This document shows, piece after piece, positions 7,975 to 15,959 of a stretch of DNA of 64,000 nucleotides (position 1 is the first letter of the stretch; each line of letters begins with the position of its first letter). Origin of the DNA: Bradyrhizobium diazoefficiens (GTDB taxonomy: Bacteria > Pseudomonadota > Alphaproteobacteria > Rhizobiales > Xanthobacteraceae). Location: contig NZ_JAFCKW010000011.1 in NCBI RefSeq assembly GCF_018129965.1, positions 62,001 through 126,000 on the forward strand, written 5' to 3'. Position numbers and translations under genes: made by a program. The notes beneath the pieces were generated by a model. It made no database searches and was not told the DNA's origin. It saw only the letters and a list, made by a program, of their open reading frames with translations.

Positions 7975-8844
7975 ATGAAACACCCTCGCCTCGCCACCTA
8001 CTCCGTCAAGGGTGAAACCCGCTACGGCGCCGTCCTGGAGAGAGGCGTCGTCGATCTCTCGCCACAGCACGCCACGGACTATCCGACGCTGCGCGAAGTG
8101 ATTGCCGCAGGAAAGCTCGCAAGCCTCGCCGAAGAGGCGGCCAGCCGCACGCCGAACCATGCACTCGCCGACATCACCTGGCTGCCACCGGTGCCCGCAC
8201 CGGAAAAGATCATCTGCATCGGCGTCAACTATCCTGATCGGAACGCCGAATACAAGGACGGCCAGGACGCGCCGAAATATCCGAGCATGTTCATGCGCTC
8301 GCCCCGCTCCTTCGTCGGCCACGACACGGCGCTGGTGCGCCCGCGCGCCTCCGAGCAGCTCGACTATGAGGGCGAGATCGTGCTGGTGATCGGCAAGCCC
8401 GGCCGACACATCGCGGAAAGCGCCGCGCTCGACCACGTCGCCGCGCTCACGCTCTGCAACGAGGGCTCGGTGCGCGATTGGCTGCGGCATGCCAAGTTCA
8501 ATGTCACGCAAGGCAAGAATTTCGATTCCAGCGGCAGCCTCGGGCCATGGCTGGTGCCCTACACGAAGGAATCGCAGATCGCCGACATCAGGCTCACCAC
8601 GCATGTCAACGGCGAGCTCAGGCAGGACGATCGCACCGGCCGCCTGATGTTTCCGTTCCGCTACCTCATCAGCTATATCTCGACCTTCGCGACGCTCGTC
8701 CCTGGCGACATCATCGTCACGGGCACGCCGACCGGCGCTGGTGCGCGGCTCGATCCGCCGCGCTATTTGAAGCCAGGCGATATCATCGAGGTCGCGGCCG
8801 AGGGCATCGGAACTTTGCGCAACGGCGTCACCGACGAAGCCTGA
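7975..8844 (+). CDS. hpaG: Fumarylacetoacetase-family enzyme, probable OPET decarboxylase / HHDD isomerase
   Basis: A 289-residue FAH-family protein starting at ATG 7975, 2 bp after hpaD. It has the core KIICIGVNYPDRNAEYKD (about 79-96), the metal-binding acidic residues in LDYEGEIVLVIGK, and the downstream block GKNFDSSGSLGPW and PGDIIVTGTPTGAGA. In this operon the missing step is decarboxylation of 5-oxopent-3-ene-1,2,5-tricarboxylate and isomerisation of the product, done by HpaG. Only one FAH domain is present, where the E. coli HpaG has two. A fumarylpyruvate or acylpyruvate hydrolase activity cannot be excluded from sequence. Confidence 0.82.
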   Translation: MKHPRLATYSVKGETRYGAVLERGVVDLSPQHATDYPTLREVIAAGKLASLAEEAASRTPNHALADITWLPPVPAPEKIICIGVNYPDRNAEYKDGQDAPKYPSMFMRSPRSFVGHDTALVRPRASEQLDYEGEIVLVIGKPGRHIAESAALDHVAALTLCNEGSVRDWLRHAKFNVTQGKNFDSSGSLGPWLVPYTKESQIADIRLTTHVNGELRQDDRTGRLMFPFRYLISYISTFATLVPGDIIVTGTPTGAGARLDPPRYLKPGDIIEVAAEGIGTLRNGVTDEA

Positions 8845-8869
8845 CCAACAATCGAAGTGGAATGAAGCA

Positions 8870-10495
8870 ATGACGACCCTCACCGGCGGCGAAGCAATCG
8901 TAAGCGGCCTTGTCGCCCATGGCGTCGACACCGTGTTCGGCCTGCCCGGCGCACAGGTCTACGGCCTGTTCGACGCCTTCCACCAGGCCCAGCTCAAGGT
9001 GATCGGCGCGCGACACGAGCAGGCCTGCGGCTACATGGCGTTCGGCTATGCGCGCTCCAGCGGCAGGCCCGGCGTCTTCAGCGTCGTCCCAGGTCCCGGC
9101 GTGCTCAATGCGAGCGCGGCGCTGCTCACCGCGTTCGGATGCAATGAGCCGGTGCTCTGCGTCACCGGCCAGGTGCCGACGCAATTTCTCGGCAAGGGCC
9201 GCGGCCATCTGCACGAGATGCCGGACCAGCTCGCGACCCTGCGCACCTACGTAAAGTGGGCGGACCGCATCGAAACGCCCGGCAACGCCCCGACCACCGT
9301 GGCCCGCGCCTTCCAGGAAATGACATCGGGACGGCGCGGCCCCGCCTCGGTCGAGATGCCCTGGGATATCTTTACCCAGCGCGCGGAAACCGCTGCCGCC
9401 CAGGTGCTGGAGCCGCTGCCCGCACCGCAGCCCGATCCTGATTTGATCAGGCAGGCCGCGGCGGCCATCAAGGCCAGCAAGGCGCCGATGATCTTTGTCG
9501 GCAGCGGCGCGATCGAGGCGCGCGAGGAAATCCTCAAACTCGCCGAGATGATCGACGCGCCCGTGGTCGCCTTCCGCAGTGGCCGCGGCATCGTCTCCAA
9601 TGCGCATGAGCTCGGGTTGACCATGGCGGCGGCCTACAAGCTGTGGCCAACCACCGACCTGATGATCGGCATCGGCTCGCGGCTGGAACTGCCGACCATG
9701 TCGCGCTGGCCCTATCGCCCCGACGGGCTGAAGAGCATCCGCATCGACATCGATCCGGTCGAGATGCGGCGCTTCATCTCGGACACCGCCATCGTCGCCG
9801 ATGCCAAGGCCGCGACCGCCGATCTCGCTGCTGCCGTCAGCAAGGCGGGCTACAGCAAGACCGCCGGCCGCCGCGCCGCGATCCGCGAGGCAACCGCGAC
9901 CGCGCTGGGGGAGATCCAGCGCATCCAGCCGCAGATGGCCTATCTCAACATCCTGCGCGAGGTGCTGCCGGCGAACGCGATCGTGACCGACGAGCTCTCG
10001 CAGTTCGGCTTCGCCTCCTGGTACGGCTTTCCGATCTACGAGCCGCGCACCTTCATCACTTCGGGCTATCAGGGCACGCTCGGCTCGGGCTTTCCGACCG
10101 CGCTCGGCGCCAAGGTCGCCAATCCCGACAAGCCGGTGGTGGCGATCACCGGCGACGGCGGCTTCATGTTCGGCGTGCAGGAACTTGCCACCGCCGTTCA
10201 GTTCAACATCGGTGTGGTGACGCTGGTGTTCAACAACAACGCCTATGGCAACGTCCGCCGCGATCAGCGCGAACGTTTTGATGGCCGCGTGGTGGCGTCC
10301 GACCTGGTCAACCCGGATTTCGTGAAGCTGGCGGAATCCTTCGGCGTCGCGGCTGCGCGCGTCACCGCGCCGGATCAGTTCAAGGCGGCGATGGAAAAGG
10401 CGCTGGCTCATGGCGGGCCGTATCTGATCTCGGTCGAGGTGACCAGGGATTCGGAAGTCAGCCCGTGGGCATTCATTCACCCGGCGAAGCCGTAG
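8870..10495 (+). CDS. Thiamine-diphosphate-dependent enzyme (acetolactate synthase / 2-oxoacid decarboxylase family)
   Basis: A 541-residue three-domain ThDP enzyme. The N-terminal Pyr domain has the catalytic Glu in IGARHEQACGYMAFGYA (Glu near residue 49). The C-terminal PP domain has the magnesium/ThDP motif GDGGFMFGVQELATA ending NNNAYGN. The family includes acetolactate synthase, benzoylformate decarboxylase and aryl-pyruvate decarboxylases. No small regulatory subunit is adjacent, so catabolic use is more likely than isoleucine/valine synthesis. As last gene of the hpa operon (25 bp after hpaG) it could supply arylacetaldehyde from an arylpyruvate, feeding the homoprotocatechuate route. 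That role is inference. Its stop is 3 bp from the stop of convergent alkB. Confidence 0.85.
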   Translation: MTTLTGGEAIVSGLVAHGVDTVFGLPGAQVYGLFDAFHQAQLKVIGARHEQACGYMAFGYARSSGRPGVFSVVPGPGVLNASAALLTAFGCNEPVLCVTGQVPTQFLGKGRGHLHEMPDQLATLRTYVKWADRIETPGNAPTTVARAFQEMTSGRRGPASVEMPWDIFTQRAETAAAQVLEPLPAPQPDPDLIRQAAAAIKASKAPMIFVGSGAIEAREEILKLAEMIDAPVVAFRSGRGIVSNAHELGLTMAAAYKLWPTTDLMIGIGSRLELPTMSRWPYRPDGLKSIRIDIDPVEMRRFISDTAIVADAKAATADLAAAVSKAGYSKTAGRRAAIREATATALGEIQRIQPQMAYLNILREVLPANAIVTDELSQFGFASWYGFPIYEPRTFITSGYQGTLGSGFPTALGAKVANPDKPVVAITGDGGFMFGVQELATAVQFNIGVVTLVFNNNAYGNVRRDQRERFDGRVVASDLVNPDFVKLAESFGVAAARVTAPDQFKAAMEKALAHGGPYLISVEVTRDSEVSPWAFIHPAKP

Positions 10496-10498
10496 GCT

Positions 10499-11152
10499 TC
10501 AGCGCACTTTTCGAAATGTCAAATTGATCCGCTTGCGACCGAGCAGCGGGTGCTCGCCCTCGGCGAGCGGCGCGACGCCGTGATAGGCGAGCCTGTTAGC
10601 TCCGCCCCAGACCACGACGTCACCATGCACCAGCCGGAAGCGGCGCGGCTTGTCGGCGCGCGCCATCCCGCCGAACAGAAATGTCGCGGGCAGTCCGAGC
10701 GAGACCGAAACGATCGGTGCCGAATAATCCAGCTCGTCCTTGTCCTGATGCAGCGACAGCCGCGTGCCGGGCTCATAGCGGTTGACGAGGCAGGCATCGG
10801 GCGTGAAGCCTTCAAAGCCGCCCTGCTGCGCCGCGCGGCGGGCGAGATCGCGGAGCAGCGGCGGCATCGCCGGCCATGGCGCGCCGGTCTTTGGATCGAT
10901 CGGGTCGTAGCGATAGCCGGTATGATCCGTGATCCAGCCGCGCTCGCCGCAATTGGTCATGGCCACCGACATCAGATGGCCGCCCGGCGTGGTCATGCGG
11001 CGGAACGGCGACTGCGTCACGATGGCGCGCACGGCTTCGACCAACTCGCTCTCGATCGGCCTGACGAAGCCGCGCAGCAGCACGGCACCGTCGGCGATCT
11101 CCTCGCGCGACGGCTGGGCTTCGGCGAAGATGTCGAACAGATCAGCGGTCAA
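10499..11152 (-). CDS. alkB: AlkB-type DNA/RNA alkylation-damage dioxygenase
   Basis: A 217-residue Fe(II)/2-oxoglutarate dioxygenase of the AlkB family, which oxidatively removes methyl groups from N1-methyladenine and N3-methylcytosine. Iron ligands are His135 and Asp137 (SLHQDKDE) and His191 (AYHGV). Arg208 and Arg214 in RINLTFRKVR bind 2-oxoglutarate and position substrate. The spacing matches E. coli AlkB with a constant shift of about +4. The likely start is TTG 11152, 9 bp after the stop of the upstream oxygenase, with no strong ribosome-binding site; translation may be coupled. No ada or alkA gene is next to it. Confidence 0.9.
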   Translation of the reverse strand: MTADLFDIFAEAQPSREEIADGAVLLRGFVRPIESELVEAVRAIVTQSPFRRMTTPGGHLMSVAMTNCGERGWITDHTGYRYDPIDPKTGAPWPAMPPLLRDLARRAAQQGGFEGFTPDACLVNRYEPGTRLSLHQDKDELDYSAPIVSVSLGLPATFLFGGMARADKPRRFRLVHGDVVVWGGANRLAYHGVAPLAEGEHPLLGRKRINLTFRKVR

Positions 11153-11161
11153 ACGCGGCGC

Positions 11162-11911
11162 TCACTTGGCATCATGGAAGATCACACCGAGGGTGTGGCG
11201 CTGGCCGGACCTGATCCGGCTGACGCCATGGCGGAGGTTAACGCGGTAGGTGCCGCGTGTCCCCTGCACCGGGCGATGATGCACAGCGAAGGCGACGGCG
11301 TCGCCCTGCGCCAGCGGCACCACCTCCGCGCGCGACTGCATGCGCGGACGCTGCTCGGTCAGCACGAACTCGCCGCCGGTGAAATCGCGCCCGGGCTCGG
11401 AGAGCAGGATCGCGACCTGGAGCGGGAACACGTGCTCGCCATAGAGGTCCTGATGCAGGCAGTTGTAATCGCCGGCCTCGTATTGGAGCAGCAGCGGCGT
11501 CGGCCGTGCCTGCCCCGCCTCGTGGCAGCGCTTGAGGAATGAAGCATGCGCGGCGGGATAGCGGATGTCGATGCCCATCGCCTCGTTCCAGCGATTGGCC
11601 ACGCTCTGCAGATGCGCGTAGAGCGCCGGGCGCAACTGCGCGATCAGGTCGGGGAGCGGATAGGCGAAATATTTGTACTCACCGCGGCCGAAGCCGTGGC
11701 GGCCCATGACGATGCGGCTACGGAAGCCTGCATCGTTGGGGTAGAGCGCGGCGATGGCGCGGCATTGGTCGGGGGTGAGCAGGTTCTTCAGGACGGCGCA
11801 GCCCTGGGCGTCGAGTTCGGCCGTGATCTGGGGCCAGTCGAGTGTGTCGACGTGGGCACTCAGTCCGACCGCCGTGTTGGAGACGGCGGGAATACGTTTT
11901 GCAATTGCCAT
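11162..11911 (-). CDS. 2-oxoglutarate/Fe(II) oxygenase, prolyl-hydroxylase-like, paired with AlkB
   Basis: A 249-residue 2OG-Fe(II) oxygenase. The C-terminal half has the iron triad His153 and Asp155 (CLHQDLYGEH) and His228, with the 2-oxoglutarate-binding Arg238 in the pattern HGVSRIRSGQRHTLG. The segment DFTGGEFVLTEQRPR is typical of this uncharacterised bacterial group. It lies directly upstream of alkB on the same strand with 9 bp between, so the two are probably one transcript. Substrate is unknown. The pairing suggests a role in alkylation repair or protein/RNA demethylation, but that is inference. Confidence 0.82.
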   Translation of the reverse strand: MAIAKRIPAVSNTAVGLSAHVDTLDWPQITAELDAQGCAVLKNLLTPDQCRAIAALYPNDAGFRSRIVMGRHGFGRGEYKYFAYPLPDLIAQLRPALYAHLQSVANRWNEAMGIDIRYPAAHASFLKRCHEAGQARPTPLLLQYEAGDYNCLHQDLYGEHVFPLQVAILLSEPGRDFTGGEFVLTEQRPRMQSRAEVVPLAQGDAVAFAVHHRPVQGTRGTYRVNLRHGVSRIRSGQRHTLGVIFHDAK

Positions 11912-11932
11912 AGCGATATCCTGTCCACGTCC

Positions 11933-12032
11933 GTCATTCCGGGGCGCGCCTCTTGGGCGCGAGCCCGGAATCCATACTCCCGATCGTGGTTATGGATTCC
12001 GGGCTCGCGACTTGGTCGCGCCCCGGAATGAC
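11933..12032. repeat. Nested double palindrome (GTCATTCCGGGG family)
   Basis: A perfect 16-bp outer pair (GTCATTCCGGGGCGCG / its complement) encloses a perfect 18-bp inner pair (GCGAGCCCGGAATCCATA / its complement). It is the most perfect copy of this family in the window. It lies between the DUF2848 gene and the 2OG oxygenase gene, both minus strand. Confidence 0.9.
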
Positions 12033-12086
12033 AGACGTTGTGTGGCAGATCGTAGCCGCCGCAACCACCCGATTTCCGGGTGTAAC

Positions 12087-12773
12087 TCAGCCCCGCACCG
12101 GCAGCGTCACCACGTCATACCCGTGCCTGATCGTGCGCTTCAGCACGGGGTCTTCCAGCTCGAAGTCGAAGCGCTCTGCCGGGCGGATGCCGCCCTTGGC
12201 GGCAAAGGTGCCGCCGAACATGGCGCAGCCGTCGGGGAATTTGCCGCCTTCGAAGCCGCGCGCGATCAGGTCGGCGACCGGCAGCATCGCGTCGAGCGTG
12301 CCCTCCTGGTAGAGCACGCGCTCGCCCTTGATCGTGGCGAAGGAGCGCAGGATCATCTTGTCCCAGTGGCCGATGACGTCCTCCAGCTCCCACAGCGTGG
12401 ATGCGATCGGCTTGTCGCACATCTGCTTGGAGACCGTGACGTTGTAGGCCTCGACCTTGCGGTCGGTGTGGTCGGAGCCGCAGCCGACGAAGATGCGGCC
12501 CTGCCAGCCGATCAGCACGAACTCGACCTCGCCGGAGGAATCGCCGCCGGTGCATTCGATACGGTCTTGCTGCGTAAGGCGCCGCGCCGAGGCGCGGTAG
12601 TAGATCGGCGTCGAGGCGGGCGGCGCGATGCCCATCTCCTCCAGCTCCTTGATGTGCTTGTCGCGCGCGACGGGATCGCGGCCGGTCCAGCCGGCGATGA
12701 CCATCTGGTCGATCGCCAGCGTCAGCGGCGTGGTGGTGTCCTGGGCATCGATGGTGAAAGTCAGGTCAAACAC
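12087..12773 (-). CDS. DUF2848 family protein
   Basis: A 228-residue protein of the DUF2848 family, with no established biochemical function that I know of. Recognisable blocks are QMVIAGWTGRD near residue 25, YYRASARRLTQQDRIEC, LIGWQGRIFVGCGSDHTDRK and FGGTFAAKGGIRPAERF. The start is GTG 12773: it has GGAGG 9 bases upstream, whereas an in-frame TTG at 12800 has none. The start overlaps the end of the amidase gene (stop at 12766), so the pair is translationally coupled. The partner suggests processing of an amide or a small acid. No signal peptide is seen. Confidence 0.85.
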   Translation of the reverse strand: MFDLTFTIDAQDTTTPLTLAIDQMVIAGWTGRDPVARDKHIKELEEMGIAPPASTPIYYRASARRLTQQDRIECTGGDSSGEVEFVLIGWQGRIFVGCGSDHTDRKVEAYNVTVSKQMCDKPIASTLWELEDVIGHWDKMILRSFATIKGERVLYQEGTLDAMLPVADLIARGFEGGKFPDGCAMFGGTFAAKGGIRPAERFDFELEDPVLKRTIRHGYDVVTLPVRG

Positions 12774-14115
12774 GAATGACGGCCTCCATGCCGGCAGCAA
12801 GTTCGAAGATGCGGCGGTCGGAGCCGCCCGCTCCCGCCAGCATCAGGCCGACAGGCACGTCGCCGGCGCGATGGGCAGGCAGCGAAATGGCGCAGCCGTC
12901 GATCATGTTGATCAAGGTGCAATTGCGCAGTGCGCGCAGGTTTGCGGTGGTGAACGCCTTGTCGTCGGCAAGATCGGCGATCTTCGGCGGCGTGTTGGCG
13001 GTGGTCGGCAGCACCAGGGCATCATAGGGCGCGATGCGCGCGTTGACGCGGGCGATCAGCGAGCGGCGCTCGTGGATGAGATCGATGTAGTCGGCCGCGC
13101 TCTGCGCCTCGCCGCGCAGGATGCGTACGGAGACTCGGGGATCGTAGACGTCGCCCTTGGACGTGATGAGGTAGCGGTGCCAGGCGTAGCTCTCGGAGGC
13201 GGCAAAGCCGCCCTTGGCGTTCATCGGGCCGATATCGTGGAATTCGGTCATCTCGATGCGCTCGATGATGGCGCCGTGATCGGCGAGCGATTTCAGCGCA
13301 CGCTCGAAGGTTCCGGAGACCTCCGCGTCGAGGTCATCGAGCGCGATCGTGGTCGGCACCGCCAGCCGCATGCCCTTCACAGGACGCGGCTTCAGCGGCA
13401 CGATCGGCTCGTTCGCGAGCACCGCATCGAGAATGGCACAGCAGCTGACCGATCGCGCCAGCGGGCCGATGCTGTCGAGCGAGAACGACAGCGGCACGGA
13501 GCCATCGAGCGGCACGCGGCGCTGCGTCGGCTTGTAGCCGACGATGCCGTTATAGGCCGCCGGAATGCGGCAGGAGCCGCCGGTGTCGGTGCCGAGCGCA
13601 CCATGCGCCATGCCGTCGAGCACGGAGACCGCAGCGCCCGAGGACGAGCCGCCGGGCACATGGCCATCGGCCCGGTTCCAGGCGCCCTTCGGCGTACCAT
13701 AATGCGGATTGATGCCGATGCCGGAATAGGCGAATTCGGTCATGTTGGTGCGCCCGATCACGACGAAGCCGGCCTTGCGCAGCCGCGCCACCGTCGCGGC
13801 GTCCCGCTCCGCCGGCGGGGAATCGTCGAGCGCGCGGGAGCCGGCGCGCGTCACCTGGCCCCTGATGTCGAACAGATCCTTGATCGAGACGGGAATACCG
13901 GCATAGCGCGACGGCGCGGCCTTGGCCTTGCGCAAGCCGTCCATCGCGTCCGCCACAGCGAGCGCGGCATCCTTGTCGACATGGATGAAGGTACGCTGGC
14001 CCTCACCGGCCGGGTCGGCGATTTTGGCGATGCACGCCTCGACCAGCTTGCGGGAAGTGGTGCGGCCGCTTTCGAGGTCGTCGGCGAGTGTCGCCAGTGT
14101 CGGAAACTCGGGCAT
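12766..14115 (-). CDS. Amidase-signature family hydrolase
   Basis: A 449-residue amidase-signature enzyme. The Ser-cisSer-Lys triad is visible as Lys79 (GIPVSIKDLFDIRG), the serines of HVPGGSSSGAAVSV (157-159) and the nucleophile Ser181 (GTDTGGSCRIPAAYNG). It hydrolyses an unknown carboxamide. It is not GatA by context: there is no gatB or gatC, and the protein is shorter than usual GatA. It is the first gene of a two-gene unit with DUF2848. The divergent DUF35/thiolase cluster starts about 180 bp upstream. Confidence 0.87.
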   Translation of the reverse strand: MPEFPTLATLADDLESGRTTSRKLVEACIAKIADPAGEGQRTFIHVDKDAALAVADAMDGLRKAKAAPSRYAGIPVSIKDLFDIRGQVTRAGSRALDDSPPAERDAATVARLRKAGFVVIGRTNMTEFAYSGIGINPHYGTPKGAWNRADGHVPGGSSSGAAVSVLDGMAHGALGTDTGGSCRIPAAYNGIVGYKPTQRRVPLDGSVPLSFSLDSIGPLARSVSCCAILDAVLANEPIVPLKPRPVKGMRLAVPTTIALDDLDAEVSGTFERALKSLADHGAIIERIEMTEFHDIGPMNAKGGFAASESYAWHRYLITSKGDVYDPRVSVRILRGEAQSAADYIDLIHERRSLIARVNARIAPYDALVLPTTANTPPKIADLADDKAFTTANLRALRNCTLINMIDGCAISLPAHRAGDVPVGLMLAGAGGSDRRIFELAAGMEAVIRV

Positions 14116-14294
14116 GTCTGTCTCACGGAATATTGCGCGCGCTATCTATAGCGCCGCCCCGGTTCGACACAAGCATTGTGCGCATGATGGCATGCATGCA
14201 CATTGCTGGACCGTTGACGCGCCATGGTCGATTGTCGCATCAAGATCGAAACAGGCAGGTCTGACACCTGAGCCTTTTGGGAGGAGCTGCCGAT

Positions 14295-14708
14295 ATGGCC
14301 GAACCGCAGCGCGCGCGACCGAAACCGACGCCGGAGACCCAGCATTTCTGGGACGGCACCAAGGCGGGCGAACTGCACCTGCAGCGCTGCGACGCCTGCG
14401 CGCATGTCTATTTCCCGCCGCGCCCGTTCTGCCCGTCCTGCGCCTCGCGCAAGGTCAGCATCTTCAAGGCGAGCGGCAAGGGCTTCCTCTACAGCTATGT
14501 GATCAACCACCGGCCGGCCGCGCCCGGCTTCACGCCGCCATACGCGATCGCGGTGGTCGAGCTTGCCGAGGGGCCGCGGATGATGAGCAACATCATCGAC
14601 TGCCCGCAGACCCCGGAGGCGCTCGAGCTCGATATGAAGCTCGAAGTTGCCTTCGAGGCGCTCGACGACAAGATCACCCTCCCCGTGTTCCGTCCGGCGA
14701 AGGGATAG
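14295..14708 (+). CDS. DUF35 zinc-ribbon/OB-fold acyl-CoA-associated protein
   Basis: A 137-residue protein with an N-terminal rubredoxin-like zinc ribbon (CDACAHVYFPPRPFCPSC, four Cys near 35-55) followed by an OB fold. Such DUF35/ChsH2-type proteins bind acyl-CoA and form obligate complexes with thiolase-like or hydratase partners. Start ATG 14295 has a perfect GGAGG ribbon (GGGAGGAGCTGCCGAT) upstream, which decides against the in-frame TTG at 14277. It is followed 6 bp later by a thiolase-like gene, its probable partner. Confidence 0.88.
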   Translation: MAEPQRARPKPTPETQHFWDGTKAGELHLQRCDACAHVYFPPRPFCPSCASRKVSIFKASGKGFLYSYVINHRPAAPGFTPPYAIAVVELAEGPRMMSNIIDCPQTPEALELDMKLEVAFEALDDKITLPVFRPAKG

Positions 14709-14714
14709 AAGACC

Positions 14715-15854
14715 ATGCGCAGCAACCAGGTTGCCGTCGTCGGCGCGGCCGAGACCACCGAGCTCGGTGTCATCCCCAACGCATCGCAGCTTCAGCTTCA
14801 TGCGGACGCGGCGCTCAACGCCATCGCGGATGCCGGGCTGAAACTGTCCGACATCGACGGCTTCGCCACCGCTGTCGAGACGCCGCAGCAGGTCTGCCAC
14901 TATCTCGGCATCAAACCGACCTGGGTGGACGGCACTTCGGTCGGCGGCTGCTCGTTCATGCTGCATGTCCGCCATGCCGCCGCGGCGATCGAGGCCGGCC
15001 TCTGCAAGACCGTGTTGATCACCCACGCCGAGAGCGGCAAATCGATGATCGGCAAGGCGCCGCGCTCGATTCCCGCCGACAGTCTGCAAGGCCAGTTCGA
15101 GGCGCCGTTCGGCGTCTACGGCCCGCCCAGCATGTTCCCGATTCCCGTGCTGCGCTTCATGAAGACGTACGGCATCACACACGAGCAACTCGCCTCGGTC
15201 GCCGTGGTGCAGCGCGAATGGGCGGCGAAGAATCCGCGCGCGATGATGAAGGACCCGATCACGGTCGCCGACGTGCTCAATTCGCGCATGATCGCTTATC
15301 CGTTCCGCCTCTTGCAGTGCTGCCTCGTGACCGACGGCGGCGGCGCGCTGATCCTGACCTCAGCCGACCGGGCCAAGGACTTTCCGAGGAAGCCCGTCTA
15401 CATCATGGGCACCGGCGAGAGCGTCGAGACGCCGATGGTCAGCCAGATGGAGACGTTCAACTCCTCGCGCGCGTTCACGACGGCAGGCCCGCTGGCGTTC
15501 AGGGAGGCCGGCATCGCACACAAGGATGTCGACCATCTCATGATCTACGATGCCTTTGCGCATCTGCCGCTGTTCGGCCTCGGCGATCTCGGCTTCATGC
15601 CGCATGAGGAGACCGGCCAATTCATCGCCGATGGCAACACACGCCCCGGCGGCAAGCTGCCGCTCAACACCAATGGCGGCGGCCTCTCCTACATGCATTC
15701 CGGCATGTACGGCATGTACGCGCTGCAGGAGAGCGTGCGCCAGATGCGCGGCATCGCACCGGCGCAGGTGCCGAACGCGAAGATTTCGGTATGCCACGGC
15801 GTCGGCGGCATGTTCGCCGCCAGTGGAACGATCGTGTTCACGAACGAAAGGTAG
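14715..15854 (+). CDS. Thiolase-like protein (SCP2/Ltp2 type), partner of DUF35 protein
   Basis: A 379-residue thiolase-fold protein. Blocks include DGTSVGGCSFMLHVRHAAAA (about 72-91) and the C-terminal ISVCHGVGGMFAASGT. Aligned to classical thiolases, the nucleophilic Cys position (as in CGSGLQA) falls on Gly78 with Cys79 shifted by one, so an ordinary two-Cys thiolase mechanism is doubtful. Ltp2-type proteins, which work with DUF35 partners as retro-aldolases on CoA esters, share this arrangement as far as I recall. Substrate unknown; a short-chain dehydrogenase follows after a palindromic repeat, so a three-gene acyl-CoA unit is likely. Confidence 0.85.
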   Translation: MRSNQVAVVGAAETTELGVIPNASQLQLHADAALNAIADAGLKLSDIDGFATAVETPQQVCHYLGIKPTWVDGTSVGGCSFMLHVRHAAAAIEAGLCKTVLITHAESGKSMIGKAPRSIPADSLQGQFEAPFGVYGPPSMFPIPVLRFMKTYGITHEQLASVAVVQREWAAKNPRAMMKDPITVADVLNSRMIAYPFRLLQCCLVTDGGGALILTSADRAKDFPRKPVYIMGTGESVETPMVSQMETFNSSRAFTTAGPLAFREAGIAHKDVDHLMIYDAFAHLPLFGLGDLGFMPHEETGQFIADGNTRPGGKLPLNTNGGGLSYMHSGMYGMYALQESVRQMRGIAPAQVPNAKISVCHGVGGMFAASGTIVFTNER

Positions 15855-15860
15855 TTTCTC

Positions 15861-15938
15861 GTCGTTCCGGGATGGTCCGAAGGACCAGACCCGGAACCTC
15901 GAGATTCCGGGTTCGCGCTTCGCGCGCCCCGGAATGAC
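15861..15938. repeat. Palindromic intergenic repeat (GTC[AG]TTCCGGGG family)
   Basis: Begins GTCGTTCCGGGATGGTCCGAAGG and ends GCGCCCCGGAATGAC, with the inner pair CCGGAACC / GATTCCGG. It lies between the thiolase-like gene and the downstream dehydrogenase gene, inside an apparent operon. Confidence 0.75.
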
Positions 15939-15959
15939 AGAGAGAACAGGAGAACCCAC

